Below are positions 14,697-21,975 of a stretch of 24,422 nucleotides of DNA, piece by piece. The position numbers were made by a program, and so were the translations under genes. Origin of the DNA: Betaproteobacteria bacterium (GTDB lineage Bacteria; Pseudomonadota; Gammaproteobacteria; Burkholderiales; Casimicrobiaceae). Location: assembly GCA_005889025.1 (NCBI GenBank), contig VBCZ01000070.1, positions 4,794 through 29,215 of the forward strand, read 5' to 3'. The notes beneath the pieces are model-generated. The model did not search any database. It was not told the origin of the DNA and worked only from the letters and a program-made list of their open reading frames with translations. Numbering within the stretch: position 1 is the first letter of the stretch; each line of letters begins with the position of its first letter.

Positions 14697-16292
14697 TTAA
14701 GAAAGCGGCTTGATCGAATCCGGCTTCACCTTGCCGTCGAAGCGCTCGAGCACGTCTTGTACGAAAGGGTCGTCGTGAAATGCCGCTTCGGTCTTGGCGC
14801 GCGACTCGGCGCGAGCGCGCTTTTCCTGCACAGCGAGAGTCGCCGATCCCTCGCCTCCGATGTCGAAACGCAGGCGGACTCGGCGGCCGAGCTTTTCTTC
14901 CAGCGCGGCCTTGAGCTTGTCCGCGTACGCCTTCTCCGTGAGATGCCGGGATGCTTCCGGCACGGTGAGAACGAATTCATTGCCTGCGATGTCTTTGAGC
15001 TCCGTCTGCGCCGCGAGTTGCAGCCCGATGCCGGAGAGCTTCATGCTGGCCACGAATGCGGGCCAATCCTCGCTCCTCGGCATTGCAGCGAAGGAGGATT
15101 CGCTCGACGCTGGCAATACGCTGGTCGAGTCGCCGGGTTGTACGGCGTCAGGTGCCCGAGATAATACCTTCGCCGGCGCATTTTCGTCAGGCTGCTTCGA
15201 CTGCAAGATGGCGGTTGGTTCGCGTTCCTGTTTGGATCCCGGATAGGCCGCCGGTGCGAAGGCGAGCAGCCGCAGCAAGGTCATGGCGAAGCCCGTGGGC
15301 TCGTCCGGCGCAAGCGCGAGATCGGTTCGTCCCTGCACGCATATCTGGTACGAGAGCTGAACGATCTCGGGGCTGAGAGCGCTGGCATAAGCTGCGATGC
15401 GCTCCGCATCGGGAAGCGAATCGACGCCGGAAGGAACGGTCTGCGCGACGGCGATCCGAAGCGAGATCACCCGCTCCGTCATCGCGCGCGCTTCCGCGAG
15501 CAGCGCAGGCCCGTCCCCGGCGATAAGCGCGTCGGCAATGCGATAGGTGTGCTCGATATCGACGGCACCCAGCATGGTGCGCACAGTCTCGGTGCGCACC
15601 TCTCCCGCGCCATAGGCGATCGCCTGATCAAGCACGGAAAGCGCGTCACGCATCGAGCCCTGTGCCGAGCGCGCGATGAGTGCCAGCGCGTCCTTGTCGA
15701 ACGCAATCTTCTCGGCGCCGAGAATCTCGGCCAGGCGCGCGTCGATAACGCCTGCCGGCAAGGCCTTGAGGCTGAATTGCAGACATCGCGACAGCACCGT
15801 CACGGGAATCTTTTGCGGATCGGTGGTCGCGAGAATGAATTTCACGTGCTCAGGCGGCTCCTCGAGGGTCTTCAGCATGGAGTTGAACGCCTGCTTCGAC
15901 AGCATATGGACTTCGTCGATCAGATAGACCTTGTAGCGGCCGACCGTCGGCGCATAGCGCGCGTTGTCGAGAATCTCCCGCATGTTGTCGATGCCGGTGT
16001 TCGACGCAGCGTCGAGCTCGAGTAGATCCACGAACCGTCCGGAGTCGATTTCGGTGCACGCAGCGCAGACACCGCACGGCGTGGCGGTCACGCCGTTGAC
16101 GCAGTTAAGGCTCTTGGCAAGTATGCGTGCGATCGTTGTTTTGCCCACGCCGCGAGTGCCGGTGAGGAGATACGCGTGGTGCAGCCGACCGCGCTCTAGA
16201 GCATTGGTCAGTGCGCGCACCACGTGTTCCTGCCCGGCGAGCTCGGTGAAGCGCTTCGGTCGCCACTTTCGCGCAAGAACCTGATAACTCAT
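14697..16292 (-). CDS. dnaX: DNA polymerase III subunits gamma/tau, short internal loss
   Basis: DnaX is the ATPase of the clamp loader that puts the sliding clamp on primed DNA. The 531-residue protein begins MSYQVLARKWRPKRF. It has Walker A GTRGVGKT (45-52), a zinc module (Cys64, 73, 76, 79), Walker B VYLIDEVHML, LEEPPEHVKFILATTDPQ and the arginine finger TVLSRCLQF, then a tau-like tail ending in a DnaE-binding-type region. At about residue 278 (position 15458) TERVISL runs directly into RIAVAQTVP. Family members have about 12 further residues between these (pattern ...AL...L..LLH), lost here in frame. No A-rich slippery run for gamma frameshifting was seen. An upstream in-frame start would read through the SRP RNA terminator and is rejected. 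Confidence 0.94.
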   Translation of the reverse strand: MSYQVLARKWRPKRFTELAGQEHVVRALTNALERGRLHHAYLLTGTRGVGKTTIARILAKSLNCVNGVTATPCGVCAACTEIDSGRFVDLLELDAASNTGIDNMREILDNARYAPTVGRYKVYLIDEVHMLSKQAFNSMLKTLEEPPEHVKFILATTDPQKIPVTVLSRCLQFSLKALPAGVIDARLAEILGAEKIAFDKDALALIARSAQGSMRDALSVLDQAIAYGAGEVRTETVRTMLGAVDIEHTYRIADALIAGDGPALLAEARAMTERVISLRIAVAQTVPSGVDSLPDAERIAAYASALSPEIVQLSYQICVQGRTDLALAPDEPTGFAMTLLRLLAFAPAAYPGSKQEREPTAILQSKQPDENAPAKVLSRAPDAVQPGDSTSVLPASSESSFAAMPRSEDWPAFVASMKLSGIGLQLAAQTELKDIAGNEFVLTVPEASRHLTEKAYADKLKAALEEKLGRRVRLRFDIGGEGSATLAVQEKRARAESRAKTEAAFHDDPFVQDVLERFDGKVKPDSIKPLS

Positions 16293-16320
16293 TTTGATCC
16301 GTCCGGGGACGCGAAGGACT

Positions 16321-16424
16321 AAAAAGGTGGCGAGCCGTACCCCCGGCACTTGCAGAGAATAGCTATGGCTGCTTCCTTCCGGACCTGACCAGATTCACCA
16401 CCATGCAATGCGGGGCGGCCCGCC
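16321..16424 (-). ncRNA. ffs: Signal recognition particle 4.5S RNA with terminator
   Basis: The conserved hairpin apex GGTCAGGTCCGGAAGGAAGC, where Ffh binds, is present and is followed by AGCC. The ends pair: GGCGGGCC at the 5' end (16417-16424) with GGCTCGCC at the 3' end (16329-16336). The interior arms GCCCCGCATTGC and GTGCCGGGGG also fit the small bacterial SRP RNA. A run of five U (16321-16325) directly follows and would terminate transcription. Mature RNA is about 96 nt. Location just upstream of dnaX is conserved in proteobacteria. Confidence 0.93.
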
Positions 16425-16460
16425 GTTGATCATTGCGCCGCGATTCAATGCGGGCAAAGC

Positions 16461-16489
16461 ATTATCGACGAAGCGCCGCGATGCAGCAA
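16461..16489 (-). promoter_or_regulatory. Promoter of the SRP RNA gene
   Basis: On the minus strand TTGCTG (16484-16489) and GATAAT (16461-16466) are separated by 17 bases, a good sigma70-type promoter. Predicted initiation near 16454 leaves a 5' leader of about 30 bases before the mature end. E. coli 4.5S RNA is likewise made with a short leader removed by RNase P. Confidence 0.7.
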
Positions 16490-16528
16490 GCGGCGCCATT
16501 CGGCCGCGAACGATTCGCAACACGCCGC

Positions 16529-16534
16529 TATAAT
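16529..16534 (+). promoter_or_regulatory. Possible -10 element of mltF
   Basis: A perfect TATAAT lies 34 bases before the TTG start of mltF. No good -35 was found 16-18 bases upstream. Initiation near 16541 would exclude the upstream ATG codons and supports the TTG start. Confidence 0.45.
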
Positions 16535-16567
16535 GAGACAACTGCCGCACGCGCAACTTCGCACAAA

Positions 16568-18022
16568 TTGACGAACCAGATCCTACCTCGAACCTGCATT
16601 GTCGCATCGATTGCGCTGACCGCATGCGGGCCATCACCGCCGCAGCCGGCCCCCTCGCCTCCGCCGTCGCAAAGCGACGCCATCGTGATATTGCTGCGCC
16701 CCGGCCCTGCCGCCTGGTTCGACGCCACCGAGGACCGCGGCGCAGGCATCGACTACGAGCTGGTGCAACGGTTTGCGCAACAGCATGGGCTCGACGTCAA
16801 GATCGTGCCTTCCGCCAATCCAATGCAGCGCCTGAACGACGTCGGAAGCGGCGCGAAGATCGCTGGTGGCGGAATTTATCGTTCCGCGACAGGTTCGCCA
16901 TCGACGAACGCTGCGCCCCGGCTTTATTCATCGACGTATCATTCGGTATATCCGGTCCTTATCTACAACATTGACGGGTATCACCCCGAGTCCTGGAAAG
17001 ACCTCGCCGGCGAAAGCGTCGCCTTGCTTGCCGACAGCAGCCTTGTTCCTCAACTCTCGACGTTGCGCGAGGCTCACCCCGAAGTGGATTGGCAGCTGCT
17101 CGCGCTGCCGACGACCGAAGCGTTGATCAGCCAGGTGTCCGATGGAAGCTTGAGCTACGCCATCGTCGCTTCCAACGAAGCCGAAGCCGTCCGCAACGTC
17201 TATCTGAGCTTCGGAACGGGTTTTCAGGTCGGACCCAAGCTCGATCTGGTCTGGGCCTTTCCGGCAACGCAAGCGCAGCTTCGCGATCTGGTCGATGCGT
17301 TCTTTGCGAACGCGCGCCGCGACGGCACGATGCAGCGGCTGATCGAACGCTACTATACGCATGTGCCCGTGCCGCGCCTCGATGCGGGTGCCTTCCATGA
17401 CCAAATCAAGTCCACGCTACCGCAGTTGCGTGCGCATTTCGAGCGGGCTCAGGACGCCACCGGAGTCGAGTGGCGGCTTCTCGCCGCCATCGCGTACCAG
17501 GAGTCGAAATGGGACGCGCTGGCAACGAGCGAGACGGGAGTGCGTGGATTGATGCAGCTTACCGAGGAGACTGCGAAGCACCTCGGCGGCATCGATCGCC
17601 TCAATCCGCAGGACAGTGTGCTCGCGGCGGCACGCTATCTCCACGATCTGAAGGATCGGCTTCCGGCGCGCATTCCCGAGCCGGACAGGACATGGCTCGC
17701 GCTGGCGGCATACAACATCGGCATTGCGCATCTCGAGGACGCGCGAATTCTGGCGCAGAAGCAGAAGCTCAGTGCCGACACGTGGAGTGCAGTCAAGAAG
17801 ACGCTTCCCTTGCTGGCTCTTCCCGAGTACTACGAGGACACCAAGTTCGGCTACGCGCGCGGCGGCATGCCTGTCGCGTTCGTCGATCGCGTGCGTGCGT
17901 ACTATGGCATCCTGCTGGCGCAGGAGCCGCCGCTCAAGCCGCGACTGAAGATGTTGTCCGATATCGTCGATCCAGCGCCGACGTCGCCGCAAAGCGATCC
18001 GACAGTGCCGGGCGTCAAATGA
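16568..18022 (+). CDS. mltF: Membrane-bound lytic transglycosylase F-like lipoprotein
   Basis: MltF-type enzymes cleave peptidoglycan to anhydro-muropeptides at the outer membrane. TTG 16568 gives 484 residues with a lipoprotein signal whose lipobox is LTAC, Cys20. Residues about 40-270 form an extracellular solute-binding family 3 domain (GAGIDYELVQRFAQQHGLDV, SWKDLAGESVALL). Residues about 300-450 form the SLT domain, with the catalytic Glu312 in AYQESKWDALATSETGVRGLMQLT, then AARYL and LALAAYNIGIAHLEDA. The start is inferred from the lipobox and the -10 at 16529; ATG 16448 would place 40 odd residues before the signal. It converges on serS with 20 bases between. Confidence 0.9.
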   Translation: MTNQILPRTCIVASIALTACGPSPPQPAPSPPPSQSDAIVILLRPGPAAWFDATEDRGAGIDYELVQRFAQQHGLDVKIVPSANPMQRLNDVGSGAKIAGGGIYRSATGSPSTNAAPRLYSSTYHSVYPVLIYNIDGYHPESWKDLAGESVALLADSSLVPQLSTLREAHPEVDWQLLALPTTEALISQVSDGSLSYAIVASNEAEAVRNVYLSFGTGFQVGPKLDLVWAFPATQAQLRDLVDAFFANARRDGTMQRLIERYYTHVPVPRLDAGAFHDQIKSTLPQLRAHFERAQDATGVEWRLLAAIAYQESKWDALATSETGVRGLMQLTEETAKHLGGIDRLNPQDSVLAAARYLHDLKDRLPARIPEPDRTWLALAAYNIGIAHLEDARILAQKQKLSADTWSAVKKTLPLLALPEYYEDTKFGYARGGMPVAFVDRVRAYYGILLAQEPPLKPRLKMLSDIVDPAPTSPQSDPTVPGVK

Positions 18023-18042
18023 GGGACGGCGCGGGCAAATGG

Positions 18043-18792
18043 TCAGCGCACCGGCTCGATGGTGCGCATTCCCTGCATGTAGGGCAAAAGCGCGCCGGGA
18101 ACGTCGACTCCGCCGTCGGCGCGCTGAAAATTCTCCAGGACCGCAACCAGCGTGCGGCCCACCGCCAGTCCGGAGCCGTTGACGGTGTGCACGAGCTCGG
18201 GCTTGTCTTGAGCGTTGCGAAAGCGCGCGTGCATGCGGCGCGCCTGGAAGGCCTCGGCGTTCGAGCACGACGAGATCTCGCGGTACTTGCCCTGGCCGGG
18301 GAGCCAGACTTCGAGGTCGAAGGTCTTGGCCATCGCAAAGCCGGTGTCGCCGGTCGATAAGAGCATCACTCGGTACGGCAGCTCCAGCTTGCGCAGGATC
18401 GCCTCGGCGTGACCGACCAGCTCGTCGAGCGCCTGATACGACGCATCGGGATGGACGATCTGCACCAGCTCGACCTTGTCGAATTGATGCACGCGGATCA
18501 TGCCGCGGCTGTCCTTGCCGTAGCTGCCCTCCTCCGAGCGAAAGCACGGCGTATGCGCAGTAAGTTTCATCGGAAGCTGATCCGCCCGCAGGATAGCTTC
18601 GCGCGCAAAATTGCTCAGCGGAACTTCTGCCGACGGGACGAGGTACATGCGCGCATCTTCGTCCACGCCGCCCTTGCTCACCCAAAAAAGGTCTTCCTCG
18701 AACTTCGGCAGATGACCTGTGCCGCAGAGCGTCTGCTCGTTGACGATGTAAGGGACATAGCATTCGACATAGCCGTGCTCGCCGACGCGTGT
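18043..18792 (-). CDS. serS: Seryl-tRNA synthetase, catalytic part (gene broken at about 18793)
   Basis: This frame encodes most of the class II catalytic core from TRVGEHGY onward: ECYVPYIVN, GTGHLPKFEEDLF, the motif 2 region HTPCFRSEEGSYGKDSRGM and HQFDKVELVQI, TGDTGFAMAKTFDLEVWLPGQ, YREISSCSN, and motif 3 NGSGLAVGRTLVAVLEN, ending PYMQGMRTIEPV. SerRS charges tRNA-Ser with serine. It continues the N-terminal part (18793-19279) in another frame. There is no ribosome site or start codon at its head, so it is the severed remainder of one gene. Confidence 0.9.
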   Translation of the reverse strand, partial: TRVGEHGYVECYVPYIVNEQTLCGTGHLPKFEEDLFWVSKGGVDEDARMYLVPSAEVPLSNFAREAILRADQLPMKLTAHTPCFRSEEGSYGKDSRGMIRVHQFDKVELVQIVHPDASYQALDELVGHAEAILRKLELPYRVMLLSTGDTGFAMAKTFDLEVWLPGQGKYREISSCSNAEAFQARRMHARFRNAQDKPELVHTVNGSGLAVGRTLVAVLENFQRADGGVDVPGALLPYMQGMRTIEPVR

Positions 18793-19279
18793 AAAAGCGC
18801 GCGCCGGCGAGCTTCGCCGAGGTCTCGAACTCGAGTCCACCCACGATGGCGCCGACATCGACGTGGTCGCGCGGCGCAAACCCGAAATCCCTTGGCGTGC
18901 CCCAGCGGCGTACTTCGACATTGTCGGCCTCGGAGCGTCCCGCCGGGACGCTTTCATGAGGCAGATTCGGAATCTCCAGCAGCCAGCTGCGCAGGCTTGC
19001 CTGGATATCGGCAAGCGCCGACTCCAGTCGGGCGAGTTCGTCGCCGACCCGGCCCACTTCGGCCATCAGCGCTGAGGCATCCTCACCCTTGCTCTTTGCG
19101 GCGCCGATGAGCTTCGAAAGCGAGTTGCGCTTTGCCTGCAGCTCCTGCGTGCGCGTCTGCAGCGACTTGCGGTTGGCCTCGAGCTCCTCGAACCGCCCGC
19201 CGTCGAGCTCGTAGCCGCGCGACTTCAGCCGCGTGGCGACACCTGCAAGATCGTTTCGCAGCAGCTGGATATCGAGCAT
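18793..19279 (-). pseudogene. serS: Seryl-tRNA synthetase, N-terminal part (frame lost at about 18793)
   Basis: The ATG at 19279 starts MLDIQLLRNDLAGVATRL. The long antiparallel coiled-coil arm that grips the variable arm of tRNA-Ser follows (about 26-105), then IPNLPHESVPAGRSEADNV and the start of the catalytic domain, DHVDVGAIVGGLEF...AKLAGARF. Homology ends at Phe162. E. coli has 22 residues between the equivalent Phe and Thr, including the motif 1 helix (G.IARMHRAL..FMLDLH); these are missing and the frame shifts, consistent with about 65 lost bases. If translated, the N-terminal frame would continue as unrelated read-through to 17417. It lies 89 bases after rarA. Confidence 0.9.
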
Positions 19280-19368
19280 GTGTCGATTCTAACAAACGCC
19301 TTCGCAGGAAGCCGCAATGCGGGCATCGCTCGCGTTCAGCCGATCCCGGGCTTGGGGACGAGCAGGAT

Positions 19369-20703
19369 CTACGATTTGTTTTCGTCGCGCGAACGCGCCT
19401 TTGCATCCCGCTTGCGAAGCGTCTCGAGCTTCTCGCCGATCTTTGCCTCGAGTCCGCGATCGGTGGGTTGATACCACCGTTGCGAGGACATGCCTTCGGG
19501 AAGGTAGGTCTCTCCCGCCGCATACGCTTCGTCTTCGTCGTGGGCGTAGCGGTAATCTCTGCCGTATCCGAGCGTTTTCATCAGGCGCGTCGGTGCGTTG
19601 CGAAGGTGCAGCGGCACCGGGCGCGACGCGTCCTCGGCAATGAACGCGCGCGCCGCGTTGTATGCGACGTACACGGCGTTGCTCTTCGGGGCGCAGGCGA
19701 GATAGATGACTGCCTCGGCGAGCGCGAGCTCGCCTTCGGGTGTCCCAAGGCGCTCGAAGGTCGCGACGGCGTCGAGCGTAATCTGCAAGGCGCGCGGATC
19801 GGCGAGCCCGACGTCCTCGCTCGCCATGCGTATCATGCGTCGCCCCACGTAGAGCGGATCGGCGCCGCCGTCGAGCATGCGACATAGCCAGTAGAGCGAA
19901 GCGTCCGGATCGGATCCGCGCACCGACTTGTGAAGCGCGGAGATCTGGTCATAGAACGCCTCGCCGCCCTTGTCGAACCGGCGCAAGCTGCGGGTGATCG
20001 TCGTCTCCACGAAGTCGAGATCGATTTCATTTCGTGAAGCTTCACGGGCGGCGACGGCGAGCTGCTCGATCAGGTTCAGAAGGCGGCGAGCATCTCCGTC
20101 GGCGTAGTCGATGACCGCATCGCGCGCGGCCGCGCCCATCGCCGCATCCGGCATTTCGGATTTCAGCGCGCGCTCGAGCAGCAACGCAAGATCGTCGCCA
20201 TTCAACGCTTCCAGGACATAGACGGTTGCGCGCGACAGGAGCGCGCTGTTCACCTCGAAAGAAGGGTTCTCGGTCGTCGCACCGATGAACGTAACGAGCC
20301 CGCGTTCGACGAAAGGCAGGAAGGCATCCTGCTGCGCCTTGTTGAATCGATGCACCTCGTCGACAAACAGAATCGTGTGACGCCCCGACTGGGCGAGCGT
20401 CGCCTCGGCCCGGGCAAGGGCGTCGCGGATGTCTTTTACGCCGGAAAGGACCGCCGATAACGCGATGAAGTCGGCGTTGAACGCGTCGGCCATCAGTCGC
20501 GCAAGGGTCGTCTTGCCGACGCCGGGCGGCCCCCAGAGAATCATCGAATGCGGCTTGCGCGACGCGAAGGCGACCGCGAGCGGTTTGCCGGGTCCGAGCA
20601 GATGGCGCTGTCCGACGATGTCGGCGATGGTCTTCGGACGCAGCCGCTCGGCCAGCGGTGTCGCCGGATTCGCAACTGCGAACAGGTCAGTTGCCAACGA
20701 CAT
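19369..20703 (-). CDS. rarA: Replication-associated recombination protein A
   Basis: RarA (MgsA) is a AAA+ ATPase related to clamp-loader subunits that acts at stalled forks and binds SSB. The 444-residue protein is complete: LAERLRPKTIADIVGQRHLL, Walker A GPPGVGKT (58-65), Walker B ILFVDEVHRFNK, sensor FIGATTENPSFEVN, the arginine finger in LLSRA, and the C-terminal tetramerisation part with YWLCRMLDGGADPLYVGRR, EDVGLADPRAL and APKSNAVYVAYNAA. The ATG at 20703 lies inside the end of lolA (17-base overlap), so it is translated from the lolA-rarA message. Confidence 0.96.
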   Translation of the reverse strand: MSLATDLFAVANPATPLAERLRPKTIADIVGQRHLLGPGKPLAVAFASRKPHSMILWGPPGVGKTTLARLMADAFNADFIALSAVLSGVKDIRDALARAEATLAQSGRHTILFVDEVHRFNKAQQDAFLPFVERGLVTFIGATTENPSFEVNSALLSRATVYVLEALNGDDLALLLERALKSEMPDAAMGAAARDAVIDYADGDARRLLNLIEQLAVAAREASRNEIDLDFVETTITRSLRRFDKGGEAFYDQISALHKSVRGSDPDASLYWLCRMLDGGADPLYVGRRMIRMASEDVGLADPRALQITLDAVATFERLGTPEGELALAEAVIYLACAPKSNAVYVAYNAARAFIAEDASRPVPLHLRNAPTRLMKTLGYGRDYRYAHDEDEAYAAGETYLPEGMSSQRWYQPTDRGLEAKIGEKLETLRKRDAKARSRDENKS

Positions 20704-21316
20704 CGGCCCCGGGCGGCGGCACGAACTTGAATGTGCCGGGGTCGAGCGCGGGATTGCGCTCGAAGCTGTCGAACATCAGTTGCGTCACGCGGCCGAAGCT
20801 GTCCTGAAGCTCCATCGTTTTCGGCAGATTCTCTTTAAGACCGATGCGCACGCGCTCGAACCCGGTGTCGGGCGATTTCGGCTTCGCCTCGACATACTCG
20901 AGTCCTTCGGCGCTGCCCGCATCGGCAAGATCGAAATTTGCTTCCAGCGTGTTGTTGCCTGCAAGCAGTGCCGCCGGCGTTGCGCCCAATGCGCGGTCGA
21001 GTTTCTTGACGATCACTTGATTGAGATCTCGATCATAGATCCAGAGCTTGTCGCCGTCGCCCACCAGGAGCTGGCTGTACGGCTTATCGTAGGTCCAGCG
21101 AAACTTGCCCGGCCGTGCGAAGGCGAACGTTCCGCTCGACTCCTGAGGCACGCGCGCCGATTTGCTGGCGACGACCTGGCGAAAGGTGGCGGTTCCAGTG
21201 CGCGCCCCCTCGATGAATGCCTTGAGTTGAGCGAGGCCGCTCGCGGCAGCGGGCAACGCGACAACAGAGAGCAGCGATGCGGCGACCAACGCAGCACGCG
21301 TGATCCAGCCGCTCAA
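20687..21316 (-). CDS. lolA: Outer-membrane lipoprotein carrier protein
   Basis: LolA is the periplasmic chaperone that carries lipoproteins from LolCDE to LolB. The 209-residue precursor has a signal peptide (about 1-25, ending LPAAAS) and the family core: ATFRQVV, SSGTFAFARPGKFRWTYDKPY, LLVGDGDKLWIYDRDLNQV, AALLAGNN, and FERVRIGLKENLPKTMELQDSFG, ending FKFVPPPGADVVG. The start is TTG at 21316, overlapping the ftsK stop (TTGA); no other in-frame start leaves a full signal peptide. Confidence 0.93.
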   Translation of the reverse strand: MSGWITRAALVAASLLSVVALPAAASGLAQLKAFIEGARTGTATFRQVVASKSARVPQESSGTFAFARPGKFRWTYDKPYSQLLVGDGDKLWIYDRDLNQVIVKKLDRALGATPAALLAGNNTLEANFDLADAGSAEGLEYVEAKPKSPDTGFERVRIGLKENLPKTMELQDSFGRVTQLMFDSFERNPALDPGTFKFVPPPGADVVGN

Positions 21317-21975
21317 TCCGCGTCCCCCTTGCCGACGGGGACGAGCACCTCGCGGTTGCCGTTGGTCTGCATCGCGGACACGAGGCCCGCTCGTTCCATC
21401 TGCTCGATCAGGCGTGCTGCACGGTTGTATCCGATGCGCAGGTGCCTCTGCACAAGCGAGATCGACGGACGTCTTGTCTTGAGCACGACGGCGACGGCTT
21501 GGTCGTACATCGGATCCGCTTCGGCGTCGGCCGCGTCCACCGTGATGCCTTCGTCACCGGCGCCGTTGGCTCCCCCATCGAGAATCCCGTCGAGATATTG
21601 CGGCCCTCCCTGCGCCTTCAGATGCTCGACAATGCGATGAACCTCGGCATCGGACACGAACGCGCCATGCACCCGCTGCGGGTGGCCGGTGCCCGGCGGC
21701 AGATAAAGCATGTCGCCCTGGCCCAGGAGCGTTTCGGCCCCCATCTGGTCGAGGATTGTCCGGGAATCGACCTTGCTGGCGACCTGGAACGCGATGCGCG
21801 ACGGAATGTTTGCCTTGATGAGCCCGGTGATGACGTCGACCGAAGGACGCTGCGTCGCCAGAATGAGATGAATACCGGATGCGCGCGCTTTCTGCGCTAT
21901 GCGCGCAATCAGCTCCTCGATTTTCTTGCCGGTGACCATCATCAGGTCGGCCAGCTCGTCGATGACGATGACGAT
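21313..21975 (-). CDS. ftsK: DNA translocase FtsK, C-terminal part (gene broken at about 21976)
   Basis: This frame holds the rest of the motor domain and the gamma domain: Walker B region IVIVIDELADLMM, GKKIEELIARIAQKARASGIH, LATQRPSVDVITGLIKANIPSRIAFQVASKVDSRT, QMGAETLLGQGDMLYLPPG, and the KOPS-reading winged helix SISLVQRHLRIGYNRAARLIEQMERAGL near the end. It follows the N-terminal part after a frame change. The first ATG in this frame (21942) has no ribosome site, so it is the severed second half of one gene. Confidence 0.9.
   Translation of the reverse strand: MVIVIDELADLMMVTGKKIEELIARIAQKARASGIHLILATQRPSVDVITGLIKANIPSRIAFQVASKVDSRTILDQMGAETLLGQGDMLYLPPGTGHPQRVHGAFVSDAEVHRIVEHLKAQGGPQYLDGILDGGANGAGDEGITVDAADAEADPMYDQAVAVVLKTRRPSISLVQRHLRIGYNRAARLIEQMERAGLVSAMQTNGNREVLVPVGKGDAD

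Noticed and set aside
16293..16349. N-terminal extension of DnaX
   Set aside because: It would be read from the SRP RNA end and its U-tract; MSYQVLARKWRP at 16292 is the family start.
16433..16567. Earlier ATG/TTG starts of MltF
   Set aside because: They lie before the predicted transcription start and would put about 45 non-signal residues in front of the lipobox.
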